The position numbers were made by a program, and so were the translations under genes. DNA of 56,000 nt from Symbiodinium natans. Its lineage: Eukaryota > Sar > Dinophyceae > Suessiales > Symbiodiniaceae. The stretch lies in assembly GCA_905221605.1 (NCBI GenBank), contig CAJNDS010002541.1:115001-171000 (forward strand). Reading direction: 5' to 3'. Below, in pieces: positions 21,401-27,509 of this stretch. The notes beneath the pieces were generated by a model that ran no database searches, was not told where the DNA came from, and saw only the letters and a program-made list of their open reading frames with translations. Numbering within the stretch: the first letter of the stretch is position 1; each line of letters begins with the position of its first letter.

Positions 21401-22742
21401 ATCGGATATTGCTTGATTGAGATGCACTGTTCAGCTTTGGTAAGCTGCAGGTAGAGAACGAGCCAGTCAGGCGGGAGCGAGAGACATTTTGCCGAAACGC
21501 CGCCAGCGGATCGAGCACTCGAGCACTCGAGCACTCGAGCACTCGAGCACTCGAGCACTCGAGCACTCTCCAATGCATTCTTCACATTCACATCTCTTCA
21601 CGTGACACGCCTAAGTTGATCAAGAACGTGATCTTGTGAGGCTCATGAACTTGGCTGGGAAGCTGAAGCGCAGCATCGCTGCCGAGCAGGCGCAATGCAA
21701 CACACCACACACAGAGGCACGAAGGCACAGAGGCGCAGAAGCACAGCGGCACAGCGGCACAGCGGCACAGCGGCACAGCGGCACAGCGGCACAGAGGCAC
21801 AGAGGCACAGAGGCACAGAGGCACAGAGACAGACGCAGACACAGAGGCACACAAAACAGCACGGGCGCGTGCAGGCACGCAGACACTGGCACGCAGGCAC
21901 GAAGGCACGGGCACGCAGGCACGAAGGCACAAGCACGCTCGCGCACACGCGCACGCGCACACCCCTTCATGCATGGGATGCACGCAGTATCGGAGGAGGC
22001 ATCCGTCGTTTCTGTTCCTTTCTCTTTTTTACTGTGTTTCTCGTTGTGAGGGCCGGCTGGAGATGCGTCGGCGCCTGCAGCCGACCTCCAACACCGGCCC
22101 TGCACCCCGGGAGTCTGAGAACCATTGAGAGCCGATCCCGAAAGCCTCAAAAATCTCAGAAAAATCTCAAGAGAGCTCGGCGGGGAGCGCCGGAAAGCCG
22201 AAGCCCTGACTGCCCTGCGCTCTGAGGCTCCTCCGCCGAGTTCCACAAGATCACGCCCTCCAGTGAGGATCCAGGCCTCGCTGAGCGCAAGAACAGCAAG
22301 TGACGCCATATAGAGCCTCAAAGAGCCTCAAAGAGCCTCAAAGAGCCTCAAAGAGTCACCTGTTTTTTTTGGCCTTCATGTCCATCACAGCGCCGGCGCC
22401 CTGAGACTCTCTGTTAGACTCTCTGACACAGTTACAGGTGCCAGCGCCCAAGACGACACGCTGGCGCGGCACCTGGCTGTGCAGCACAAGAGGCTCCAGG
22501 CCAGGGGTCCTATATGGGGAACGGCGAAGGAAAAGATGAAGAGAAAAAGAGGGTGCAAAGGTGCAACCAGTAGAGCCTTCGTAGACTTAGACTCCTGCAG
22601 AACAAGCCATACTTCCTGAAAGCACAGTCTCTAGCATCCCTTAGACTGTTGGAAAAGTTAGGGACAAGGCATCGAGGCGGCCGGTGTCGGTGTCTGACAG
22701 GTGGTGGAGTTCATGCGGACCCTGCTCAGGCGGAACCCGGAG
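6461..22742 (+). CDS. Serine/threonine protein kinase, multi-exon, with a retrotransposon in one intron
   Basis: Ordered + strand blocks match the kinase fold: 6461-6513 LGKGSYGSVFLAK (Gly loop); 6594-6621 TSFAVKARK (ATP lysine); 7163-~7248 EIWKLCATHHNVVHFVQ (alpha-C to beta-4); 7476-7524 ADIYYMVMEACECSLR (beta-5/hinge); 9313-~9340 GVLHSDIKAK (catalytic loop, HSD instead of HRD); 9525-~9565 LKLADFGLAPRL (DFG); 20850-~20888 EPLRSLLCGLPH (activation loop); 20948-20989 APEMLAGEGYGFPA; 21104-~21120 DMWSLGV; 22701-22742 VVEFMRTLLRRNPE (like subdomain XI). Reading phase agrees at several joins, for example B to C and APE to DMWSLGV. Some donors are GC or GA. The start, the alpha-D to alpha-E segment and subdomain X were not found. 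Substrate and subfamily cannot be assigned. The 9.4-kb copia element sits between DFG and the activation loop, in antisense. Confidence 0.75.
8127..8246. repeat. Degenerate GGTTC/CGGTT repeat tract
   Basis: Frequent, irregularly spaced copies of GGTTCGGTT and CGGTTCC over about 120 bp. Confidence 0.7.
8252..8303. repeat. GTGGGGCAA-type tandem repeat
   Basis: About five copies of a 9-bp unit, GTGGGGCAA with variants CACGTGG and AATGG. It directly follows the GGTTC tract. Confidence 0.75.
9018..9288. repeat. Minisatellite of ~26-30 bp built on GGAGTGCCCAACCCC
   Basis: About nine or ten imperfect copies of a unit containing GGAGTGCCCAACCCC and AGAGTCTCCCT. The 3' end is 24 bp upstream of the kinase catalytic-loop exon, so the array lies in its upstream intron. 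Confidence 0.85.
9718..9722. repeat. Target site duplication, left copy (AGACC)
   Basis: AGACC directly precedes the TG that begins the left LTR. The same five bases follow the CA that ends the right LTR at 19159-19163. Five-base duplications are normal for Ty1/copia integration. Confidence 0.9.
9723..10036 (-). repeat. 3' LTR (left, relative to element on minus strand)
   Basis: This 314-bp TG...CA repeat appears identical to 18845-19158. It is expected to supply the polyadenylation signal. The U3/R/U5 borders cannot be placed by eye. Confidence 0.95.
10037..10046 (-). other. Polypurine tract (plus-strand primer of the element)
   Basis: On the minus strand AGAGGAGGAG lies directly 5' of the 3' LTR, the expected place for the RNase H-resistant primer of second-strand DNA synthesis. 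Confidence 0.85.
10056..10937 (-). CDS. 3' frame of the retrotransposon: RNase H tail, membrane segment, Cys/His motif
   Basis: The frame is open from 10937 to the stop at 10056-10058; its first ATG is at 10893-10895 (279 codons). Before the ATG it encodes GDLLTKALTSTRI, the conserved end of copia RNase H (consensus ADxxTKxL), so it is probably fused to pol by a +1 shift rather than started independently. From the ATG: Ser/Thr-rich stretch; short hydrophobic segment near residues 40-51; a convincing transmembrane segment near 78-100 (ILFLLLVIGGILATW); basic helix near 113-140; Pro-rich linker near 160-207; C-terminal H238-x4-C243...C259-x2-C262, which could bind zinc. Membrane position downstream of pol recalls env-like frames of some plant copia elements, but nothing identifies an envelope protein. 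Function unknown. Confidence 0.7.
   Translation of the reverse strand, partial: KGDLLTKALTSTRILELAKLWGLGPRLEEETTEASAGSPSTSTTTRVQEQAARVMTVLLWCLMVVKTESRQMDEAPEQQESERSALAVDGDMASILFLLLVIGGILATWEIMKWMGYELYVTCAPGAKERKLKRLRKLRDSTAVAIQEEIQARRDRGSKEHREAKELSSLLDLPMPPPPQVREGRQEDSHPPTPPALPPQPPTSRASSSNEGIPAPPPPPVVLTRAQRRNYTLYVPVPSACIYIVEDSDKYHAYSNCTGLRRLTKPLVYRQLCTFCKDRAQAEMALPISADLT
10900..18888 (-). CDS. Gag-Pol polyprotein with methyltransferase-like and dioxygenase-like domains
   Basis: 2,662 codons without a stop. Approximate residues: 1-480 low complexity, with a coiled coil near 200-235 and three 28-residue repeats near 310-385; 480-720 copia-type Gag; CCCH finger 759-778 (C-x8-C-x5-C-x3-H); CCHC knuckle 792-805 (CMACGAEGHRAKEC); protease DTGA 933-936; C5-methyltransferase-like 1140-1390; integrase zinc residues H1402, H1407, C1414, C1417 and catalytic D1441, D1616, E1652; dioxygenase-like 1830-2000; RT 2190-2430 with D2262 and YVDD 2365-2368; RNase H from about 2525 with D2536, E2575, D2610. 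The first ATG is 44 bases inside the 5' LTR; Met17 lies in the primer-binding site and is an equally good start. The frame ends GHIEGRPFNQGPDVD, replacing the usual RNase H tail, which continues in the next frame. Role: packaging, reverse transcription and integration of the element. Confidence 0.95.
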   Translation of the reverse strand: MAQHPDTQDTLLHQQVMSIQGSAVQSSAGTSMMNGAGGPTSYGAVGPTPPPLRDEGQQVACADSGMSSGNGPDLGEGEQDAAGASMAVPEAAVQEQTAPMNRPVNLDIGYGEVVADPGAEFSTPRSRRSAGQWGPMSQLEGLPAGFSWLSRVGARIMGAVNTSDLLPSPMTSPPRQLQGASTMTSPPRARTLVETPPASSSGFSAEVVQAEVQRQLGPLLDRLEMAEQRNQSLEAQLRRRRRTPAAPASTGGYPPAALGGRPDGRQGWPQALDLPRVEALGQGHPHRQEGGIGGHRSGLAPVSENAPDLLGGLPRTEHAGSTESRGVLGLGVHSALEPPGRPRTEHAGSTESRGVLGLGVHSVLEPPGRPRAEPAGFTESRGVLGLDREGAAESQGRHGAEVTEGRAGSQQAAEGPSQGAGLLGSFFGRTRPRSTSPPPEGHTTTSSPMIEAIARGVRQLQELQERSLQGNAGGASPGGTESVKPGLQSLLSLASPGAKDSPLIFQDWIEVISTGMKDLSDNSGAWWEAVLRTVEESYARWLGATQLERLSIKPEGAEYAVTGRWARVNARACQLLLNAVPEGVRSDLIARRATQDVTQMVFRLFVTYQPGGSSERGHTLMQLQSPATGNTIQETLEILRSWPRHLRRCRQLGMSIPDPTVLAKALDAATMKTIATSPDAQFRTQLLRTSLRLDAKPTISNVEDYQRHLQAEVEQMAIAMGAEAVAKVRATSTNSPATGSPSSATTTHHGKEGAADNQCRYFAKPTGCRRGDKCPYRHDLMVFPKDQRMKKCMACGAEGHRAKECPTKNPGRKGGGPKREEGGERQVLPSNPKAAELHVAPGTSSGATATLSTTATTTPPSSLPSTLPSEEPAGSTAAGEPVWTLDNLVQAAQQAIMAKTAGGMGDIQLKVLKVSKGTGENDVPVLATMGLADTGATHSLRRPHDQQEWLQGTPVNVLLAGGEQVLMRMNEAGTLLIGDPSDEDATSPIVPVGELVKTLGYKFEWGPASCHLVSPDGSIVRLSTKEGCPHLSEAKALELISRIERKKLDQFSQNVHATERRVQAMAAHLDKSWFDYLSEACAGQEGQEGKAVAMAPFFKGMPEESLHGLHARVENENGWELLKKLTFLNRRQRRRLWASNGWVIHMFAGKKKKDVYSWLNEGDRALLELDIERCQAHNLLGPDLWRVLSWAAMKGKIAAVFGGPPCRTFSRLRFREGGPSPVRTRQCPYGWPEQTVEEKMQVIRDSQLFARMIWLHAKATAGRLQSPGRRLATSAVAFLLEQPQDPQEYLPRTDPLWEQLPSFWSTEMWRSYSNEAGLIEVSFEQGAYGHKTPKPTTLGTNIMALALLRDAKMEGNQKPYKGPSDLLAEWAPGLNVAISLALREWLVTPTLNTMTVGQWKEHVARGHLPPRRDCLYCNMYGASGRPHRRVSHPELFSLSSDLTGPHELGMNHNARSPFYKQFKHLLVCKYRFPASFADGTWEETADDGEVDKEEDPFDIKGELEKELEHYSPTDEEDVEEKGKKGLGVESDGEKNPCQQSGGDAASGDEVQEQREGSAPPGNPQMEEGDTQPPASTYLLFATPLTTGTSAEILEALQDVLTYLRHHNLPVLRHHSDKASAFQGRLIRTYLKNQAIRMTTSEPGVPQSNGAIEQAVRWVKQRARTLLGASHLPKKLWPQAAAAATAMQRSQVLGFMTKMVSPFGTKVMIKKRHYDLDLKDKSKTKDSFGAKWEEGRYVGLSDYVQGGHLIYSEGRNAFIHTTNVRPGVHDPGPPEGILEAHPAPPPRRRLTRKTTLGFEDEPDGEARLHAVTTTTPHMASEERATACLFNWDLDEAIRILVDEARGSTLKFGLFRHGGVIGFHKQTSERPALTRLAAKVMVEVSPEAEFTSLYISSSDERRLHRDSQNHPFTKNYAVVLQTPTSGGKLWVELRDGDCVQGPIIAATNEKGTYYGCAYSMNERVTRMVDPFRRHWVMPWKGQRTVLVGYTVNTMGGVAGMTVEVLSDLGFVIPAVALASVKPAEPTGVAAICMPQHFEEESDDDQAMFEMNWKGVLEDWDMEFVQDVGGADENALWDIAIPLPSGPSSTTSPSPHQPGIMMIRLQASEPHWEEAFLKKVEVSYTKGIEEVLRSLAKPLAVVHNVAQAEVLPVLERWRGSIQKELDAVSHAIIKVVPGQEEYQEILSLPGLQVLPMKFVFTCKPPSEPPDKPDDPWYRRKARIVVCGNHAQDNENEVYTSGATAEVLRIAIALASRRGWKLGVIDVTAAFLRTPIKNEPGFPVVAGSPPKLLLRLGLIKPGEIWYFTHAFYGMKESPRLWSRFRDTEMNILTFVVGDVKYLLRQGKVEDTWWTIITEDGTIEGLVIIYVDDFLICAMLEVLKACAGAIETLWNTGGLQVIGRDQPVRFLGVEIEEVEGGYALGQKSYIEELLRLHHIPPTSLNLIPVPKDMANFEVEDDVVAEPQAVREAQQSAGELLWISQRTRPAIAFASSLVASLSTRDPARVATVAERTLGFLQRTKDWVLTFKADGTDLQGYADASFAPGGGKSHQGVTILLHGCPVLWKSGRQTTIALSTAESELGAELDGALALLSGAAMLEDIDMKDLAKQLWCDSTSAISISKGASSWRTRHLRIKALWLQERLEAEELTLGHIEGRPFNQGPDVD
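10932..10938 (-). other. +1 frameshift point between RNase H and the 3' frame
   Basis: On the minus strand the pol frame reads GAA GGG CGA. Skipping one G gives GAA GGC GAC CTT, which continues into the conserved DLLTKAL. The run of three G is the likely site. Either one extra G was inserted, or the ribosome shifts by +1 here to regulate production of the 3' part. Confidence 0.7.
12889..13401 (-). other. Domain: 2-oxoglutarate/Fe(II) dioxygenase-like (TET/JBP-resembling)
   Basis: Residues about 1830-2000 of the polyprotein, between integrase and RT. They show H1902-R-D1904 followed by N1907 (LHRDSQN), then GGKLWVEL, then H1972 and R1981 in HWVMPWKGQRTVLVGY. The HxD...H triad with an Arg shortly after is the iron and 2-oxoglutarate binding pattern of this superfamily. 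HRDxxN followed by a hydrophobic strand resembles the TET/JBP branch, which oxidises 5-methylcytosine or thymine in DNA. The superfamily call is fairly firm from motifs. The nucleic-acid substrate is inference. Confidence 0.65.
13729..14691 (-). other. Domain: integrase with acidic insertion in the catalytic core
   Basis: Residues about 1400-1720. A short zinc-binding part is H1402-x4-H1407-x6-C1414-x2-C1417. The catalytic triad is D1441 (SSDLTGP), D1616 (HHSDKASAF) and E1652 (SNGAIEQAVRWVK). D1616 and E1652 are separated by the canonical 35 residues. D1441 and D1616 are 175 apart instead of about 55-65. The extra stretch is rich in Glu, Asp, Gly and Ser and looks disordered. Confidence 0.85.
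14719..15471 (-). other. Domain: cytosine-5 DNA methyltransferase-like, reduced target-recognition region
   Basis: Residues about 1140-1390, between protease and integrase. Motif I VIHMFAG (F1147) for S-adenosylmethionine; motif II-like LLELDIERC; motif IV FGGPPCRTFSRL with the catalytic PPC Cys at 1206; motif VI FLLEQPQDP with E1281; motif VIII-like SFEQGAYGHKTPKPTTLGTN around Q1325; motif X-like GLNVAISLALREWL around N1375. Order and spacing I-IV-VI-VIII-X match C5 methyltransferases. Only about 50 residues separate VIII and X, so the usual target-recognition domain and motif IX are missing or very short. The domain may therefore be inactive, non-specific or guided by another part of the polyprotein. 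Confidence 0.75.
17735..17963 (-). repeat. 84-bp in-frame tandem repeat in gag
   Basis: Two nearly identical 84-bp copies (17796-17879 and 17880-17963) plus a diverged third encode 28-residue repeats such as RTEHAGSTESRGVLGLGVHS. Copy number likely varies between element copies. Confidence 0.85.
18835..18844 (-). other. Primer-binding site matching the tRNA-Met anticodon arm
   Basis: Directly inside the 5' LTR the element reads GGTTATGAGC. Its complement GCTCATAACC is the anticodon loop and flanking stem of eukaryotic tRNA-Met, with CAT the anticodon. This resembles Drosophila copia and yeast Ty5, which prime from an internally cut initiator tRNA half rather than an intact 3' CCA end. The ATG inside the site is in frame with the polyprotein (Met17). 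Confidence 0.7.
18845..19158 (-). repeat. 5' LTR (right, relative to element on minus strand)
   Basis: 314 bp, TG...CA, identical by eye to 9723-10036. It should hold the promoter for the element, transcribed leftward. The polyprotein frame begins within its last 44 bases. Confidence 0.95.
19159..19163. repeat. Target site duplication, right copy (AGACC)
   Basis: Matches 9718-9722. Confidence 0.9.
19211..19285. repeat. Interstitial telomere-like repeats (CCCTAAA type)
   Basis: Clustered imperfect AACCCTAAA, CCCTAACT and CCCTAAGCCC units, matching the TTTAGGG-type telomere repeat used by plants and dinoflagellates. Confidence 0.7.
20090..20330. repeat. Degenerate telomere-like repeats, second cluster
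   Basis: Repeated AAACCCTA and AAACAAACCCTA units, more diverged than the cluster at 19211. Confidence 0.65.
21510..21568. repeat. 10-bp tandem repeat (CTCGAGCACT, about 6 copies)
   Basis: Near-perfect head-to-tail copies. Each holds CTCGAG. Confidence 0.9.
21722..21960. repeat. GGCACAG(C/A) tandem repeat grading into GGCACGCA
   Basis: About 240 bp of 8- to 10-bp GGCACAG-type units. The long Cys- and Val-rich frames read from it on both strands are artefacts of the repeat. Confidence 0.85.
22140..22313 (+). CDS. Coding-like terminal exon, Arg/Ser/Pro-rich
   Basis: After an AG acceptor at 22138-22139 the frame reads ADPESLKNLRKISRELGGER, continues through a helical Lys/Arg/Glu-rich part into a Pro/Ser/Arg-rich tail, and ends at TAG 22311-22313. 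It lies between the DMWSLGV exon and the possible subdomain XI exon of the kinase gene. It could be an alternative 3' exon of that gene or part of another gene. Family not recognised. Confidence 0.35.
   Translation, partial: ESLKNLRKISRELGGERRKAEALTALRSEAPPPSSTRSRPPVRIQASLSARTASDAI
22316..22357. repeat. 10-bp tandem repeat (AGAGCCTCAA, 4 copies)
   Basis: Perfect head-to-tail copies immediately after the stop codon of the preceding exon. Confidence 0.9.
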
Positions 22743-25700
22743 GCTCAAACTTGAAAACGCTGTGCTTGATTCCCCTGCTCTCGTTCCGCTGCTCGATTCG
22801 CTGCAGTCGCTACAGTAGGTGCCCGGAGTAAGTTTCATTAGGTGAGACCAAGCAGAGGTTTCGGTTGTCATCCCAGCCTAAGATCCCAACCCCAGGGAGT
22901 TAGGGAGTTGCCCAATGGCCCAAGACATGTGCTGATCCTTTAAGCTGTGGACTCCCAATATCAAGCCGCGAGTGCCTTTTCTTTGGGGCATTCACGTGCG
23001 ATGATCATCGAGAGGTGCATTCTCTTTTCCCTCTTGCGCAACTTTCGTGAAACCTTCGAAAACGCAGTCGCAAAACCTATAGAGTCTATACTGCGGTTGT
23101 GGTGGGTCTCTCAAGCTTCATCAGTGTTTGGGCGGCCTTCCACGCCGTTGGCAGCTAGGGTGCAGATAGTTTCCCCCTTTTCATTTCGCTAGAGCGATGT
23201 AATCGCATAGGAAAAAAAAAGAGTCTATACTGCGAATGACAGACATCTCGCGATGTCCATGTCAAGCCAGGTTGACTCGCGCAAACTATCCGCCTTCGTT
23301 TCTCTTTTCCACATGCTCTCGAGTCATCAAATTTCCAAGAGCGTCATCAGGCTGGATGGCTGCTTTGGACCCGGGTACACGGCAGTCCGAAGCACAAGCA
23401 TCATTTTCCGCAAGTCTCACACGCACGCCGCCATCAAACGCCTCCTGTCGACCAATTTCTCATTCCATGTGTTCCTCATCCGACTTCACACCATCTGCAT
23501 CTTGATTTTGTCGATCGCTTGGGCTGCTCTCCCAACATGCACAAGGAGTGAAATTGTGGGTTCGTTGGGTTCTGCTGAAAGGCTGCAGCAAATTGGAGTG
23601 CTGGATGCTCCAAGGAAACCTCACGGACACGTCTAAGAAGCTTTCGGCTTTCGGATGCCGCCAATCAGCGGGCTTCTACACGTGTTGGGCTGTACCTCTT
23701 GGCTTCCTTTATGGCTGTTCTGCTTTGCGGTGGTGTCAATTGCGTCAATGTTTTAGTAAAGCATTCCAGCATACCAGCATATTCCAGCATACTCAGCCAC
23801 ATCATGGCTCCGCGGTCTTGTTCCAGGTGAGGTGCTCGGCCAGTGAATCTCTCCAGGCTGGATGCGCGTTCCAGCCTTTCAGCCCCCCCTGCGCTGACTG
23901 GATTTCCTGGTGTGGTCAGGCCGAGATCTTCACGCATCAGCAAAATGCAGAGGAGGGGTTCAAGCTTTGCTGATTCGGATTGCAGCAAGATATTGTTTGT
24001 TGAGGTCGAGTCTATTGTTCTGATTCTGAGAGTAACCCTCTGCATGACTCCGAGGGGCCGCTGCTTTGGAAGGTTTGTTCAGCTTCCTTTTCTCAGGGTT
24101 TACGCATCGCTCAAAGCAGGCGTTCGACGATGATGAGGGCAGCTTGGCTCCAGAACCAGTGAGGCCTAGTGAGACCTAACATCTCCAAGAGTCTTTCCAG
24201 CACACGGGAAGGCTCCGGACGAGCCCAGCAAAACTCAGCATCGACAGCTGTTAAGATGCGTTAAGGTTAATATGCAATACCGCGTTGTCACTATAAGCTT
24301 TGAAGCGCAAGTACCTCGTGGGTGCCCCATTTGTCTGATTCGAGTCCATGAGGTGATCTCCTCGTGGTGAACCGCCGGCCCTTAAAGCGCCAGGGTGCTT
24401 GGAGCTGGTGGCAGTTGAGTTTATTCGCTTTCGACTTTACTCTCGATTGAGTTCACTCCCAATGAGATTTTTCCATATGAGATTCGAGTCAGTAAGGCCA
24501 GAAGGAGGGCGACAAGGAGGCAGAGGCCAACAAGGAGGGCCAGGACGGCCAGGACGGCCAGGAAGTTGAGGGCGAGGGCGATTTGAAGCAGCACGCCAGT
24601 GGCCGGTGCCTTAGTTGTCCTCTGCACCATGGAGTGATTGCCAAGTGAAGTTCGTCATAGAAGGATCCTCCGACCACTTTGCCATCCTGCCTCTTCCCTT
24701 CCACAACAGTCGAAGTTTTCTTGCTTAAGGCGATAGTCCAGAGGCCAGCAAAGGCAACAAAACCAGCCGAGTCGGGGCCCCAGCCCTGCTGCGTTCCTGC
24801 TTCGGTTCTGTCTGCCGTCTACTAGCCGGTTGTCCTTGCGTGTCTTCGCGCCCTCAGAAGTTCTCAACTCATTACGGTTGGGCAGGGGCATGCTGGACAC
24901 TCCTGTCCTGTTAACATGATGTGCAGATGTTTTGCTACGGGTTCGTGGGGTGCAGATGGGTGCAAGGGCGTACGTGCGTAATGCCCAGTTGAAGCACAAA
25001 AGTGTGCAAGTTGTGCAAATTGTGCACAGGATATCTCTTACCTACCGGGAGACCTGAAAGCGCTGACGCCTGGCCGCGGCCTTGGGGCTCCACGCCATCC
25101 GCGTTGCTTTTGACACGCTCCGTGTGGAACACTTTCTCGAAAAGGCCCCTAAGACTCTCAGCGCTTCCCCATCAATTGAAGAAATCTGGTGACAGGAAGG
25201 TCATGTCGTGGTTGTGCCGTTCGCGCAAGGTCAATCCAAGCCAAGCCCTGTGCCGTCGAACTTCGCCAGCAAGGACAAGGACACGGATGTGGACGCTTGC
25301 AGGGACCAGTTGCTGGGAATTGCGCAGAGGGGTTTTCAATGTGAGGCCGCCCCCCCCCTGTTGCGTTCCTCTTGCGGCGCGGAGGAGCCAGAGAACTACG
25401 ATGCCGACAACTCTGCCAGTGGCCTCCTGGCTGAGAGGGAGGGAGGGGGGGGACTCTGTGTGTGTGCATTCGATTTTTTGCTTTCTCTCTCTCTCTCTCC
25501 TTTTTTGTGTCCTCGTTTTTTGCTTTTTGTTCTCCGAGACCGGCGTGCCGAGGCGTGCTGCCGAGCCACCTGCCCCAAGAGCCGAAGGAGGCGCACAAAC
25601 ACTTGTAGAGCGCGAGAGAGCGAGAGAGAGAGGCTGTGGCGGAGTGTGTGTTGCGCTGCTTCTTTAGCGCGGACTGGTGCGGGGTCGTCTCTTAAGACCC

Positions 25701-26735
25701 CAAAGAAACGCATACAACCTTGCCCGGCATTAGGGTTAAGACCCAACCCTTGCAAAGACCGAGTGGAAGGAAAAATGGGGATCGCACTCCCCCTCTTGAC
25801 CACGCGCCATCCCCGTCACCAGGATATCGTGCTCACCCCTTTGTCAACACCTCCCCCACCCCCCCAAGTCAACCGGATATCGCGCTGTCCACGCCTCCAC
25901 GCCTTCTCCCGTTGACCGGATATCCCGCTCCCTCCCTTTTGACCATCCCCAACTTCCTTGTCCACGCCTCCCCTGCCTGCGCCCTCCGGCAACGGATGTC
26001 GCGCTTAGTACCCCTTGTCCACGCCAACCGCCGCCGGATGTCACGCTCCCCCTTGTCCATGGCTCTATGGATTTAGAGCTTTTTCTACCTGTGGGTGTTT
26101 ATGTGTGTGAATTCGGGGTTGGTGATGCGACGTGTCTCTTCGTCGCGGTCCTGAACAACGACAAGAACGACAAAGCAGGTTCCCAAAGACACTGGTGCTT
26201 GAGGAGCAACCGTGCCCGCTCCTCCGCTGACCTCCGCTGCAGCATGTCCTCTGTTCCTCCGCCGCGCCACCCCTCCATTGACGGCCTCTACCGCCGCACG
26301 CGAGCCGATATCGCGCCTTCCGCGGTGAAGCACCAAACGAGAACCCAACCCCAGCAAGGTTTAGGAAAAAACGAGAGATGAATACTTGAAAAGTGAATAT
26401 TTGCCTGCTAACATTTGAAAGCTCGTTCCGTTTCGGATCGGATGGGGCCAACAACGCCCCGTCATCCCCCCATCCTGAGCCCAGGATGCAGCCGCCAAAG
26501 AGGCAGGAACGGTAGTTCAGATGACAGTGCTGATCAAGGTTGAAGTTTCAGACACAAAAGTGAGAGATGCATCGTGGCTGTGGCTGTGATGTTTGGCCAA
26601 GCCGCCGAGCGAGTTAGAATGAAACACCCATAACGAAGTGAGGCCGCCAGATGCACTCCTTGATGCACTTAGCCATTCTTGGCCACAGAGTTTGCAATAG
26701 CTTCTACATGCTTCTACCTTCTCGACTCTTCCCAG
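22743..26735. other. Gene-poor stretch with simple repeats
   Basis: One coding-like block at about 22752-22816 (ENAVLDSPALVPLLDSLQ) may be a further exon of the upstream gene. Otherwise no conserved block was seen. The stretch contains CT-rich tracts near 25485-25502 and GA-rich tracts near 25615-25640 that could pair, and the repeat at 25822-26046. Confidence 0.4.
25822..26046. repeat. Degenerate ~40-75 bp repeat containing CGGATATCGCGCT
   Basis: Five variants of CGGATATC(G/C)CGCTC at about 25822, 25874, 25917, 25993 and 26034 are each followed by a C-rich stretch with TTGTCCACGCC. A sixth, isolated GCCGATATCGCGCC lies near 26304. Confidence 0.7.
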
Positions 26736-27477
26736 ATGCCGCAGGAGCGCAGCCCGCTACCACGCCGGCGGTCTTCGACGGCGGGCACGGGCTTGTTGCG
26801 GCGCACGGGAGTCACGGCAGCCACCCCCAAAACATCTTCCATAGTGCAAGAGGTGGATGCCCGGGCTTTGATCAGAGAACAAATCAAACTCGCAAACAAA
26901 TCAAAATGGAAGGACAAGGAATGAGGATGTATTGTAGGTTTCCCAACTTTATGTTCCATTTCAGGGCCCTTTGGGTTGAGGATCTTGCTAAAGGAGGTTT
27001 TGGTGTTGCTCCGGACTCCAGACGAAAGACAGGCTTTGGGAGGCGACGATTCTGGAGCGCGGGCCTCGGAGGCCAAACGGGACATCCCGAGGTCGAACGG
27101 TCCAATCTTCGATGGCGTGCGAATAGCCGGCAGCCAATTGCAAGAGCCCAGGGGCACCTACTCCAAGTGCCAACTCTACAGAAGAAGCTGAGCAAGGCGC
27201 CGAACATTCGGGCTGGCTGTGTTGAGCAGCGCACGGTAGAGCTGAAGAGGCTTGAGAGAGAGGTTTCCGCTTATTGGAAGGCAAAGACGACTGGACAGCT
27301 GGAGCCTTCAGCCCAGGCCTGCCAAAGGGCCGGGCAAAGTCCCTTTGAAACAAGCTCGGCGGCAGCAGCAGGAAGAAAGTTAGAGAAAGGCGCTCCGCAC
27401 GCTTTCAACCGCCAGGCTTCCGACATCGGCCGCCCACAAAGCCCAGGATCTCGGAGAACACTCTCTTCCTCCCCATT

Positions 27478-27509
<32 letters not shown>

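Noticed and set aside
21588-22321. 233-codon minus-strand and 176-codon plus-strand frames
   Set aside because: Driven by the GGCACAG tandem repeat; only the separate exon at 22140-22313 looks coding.
24421-24630. 69-codon minus-strand frame with a very hydrophobic middle
   Set aside because: The hydrophobic part comes largely from a short GGCCAGGA-type repeat. No partner exon or family, and opposite to the local gene strand.
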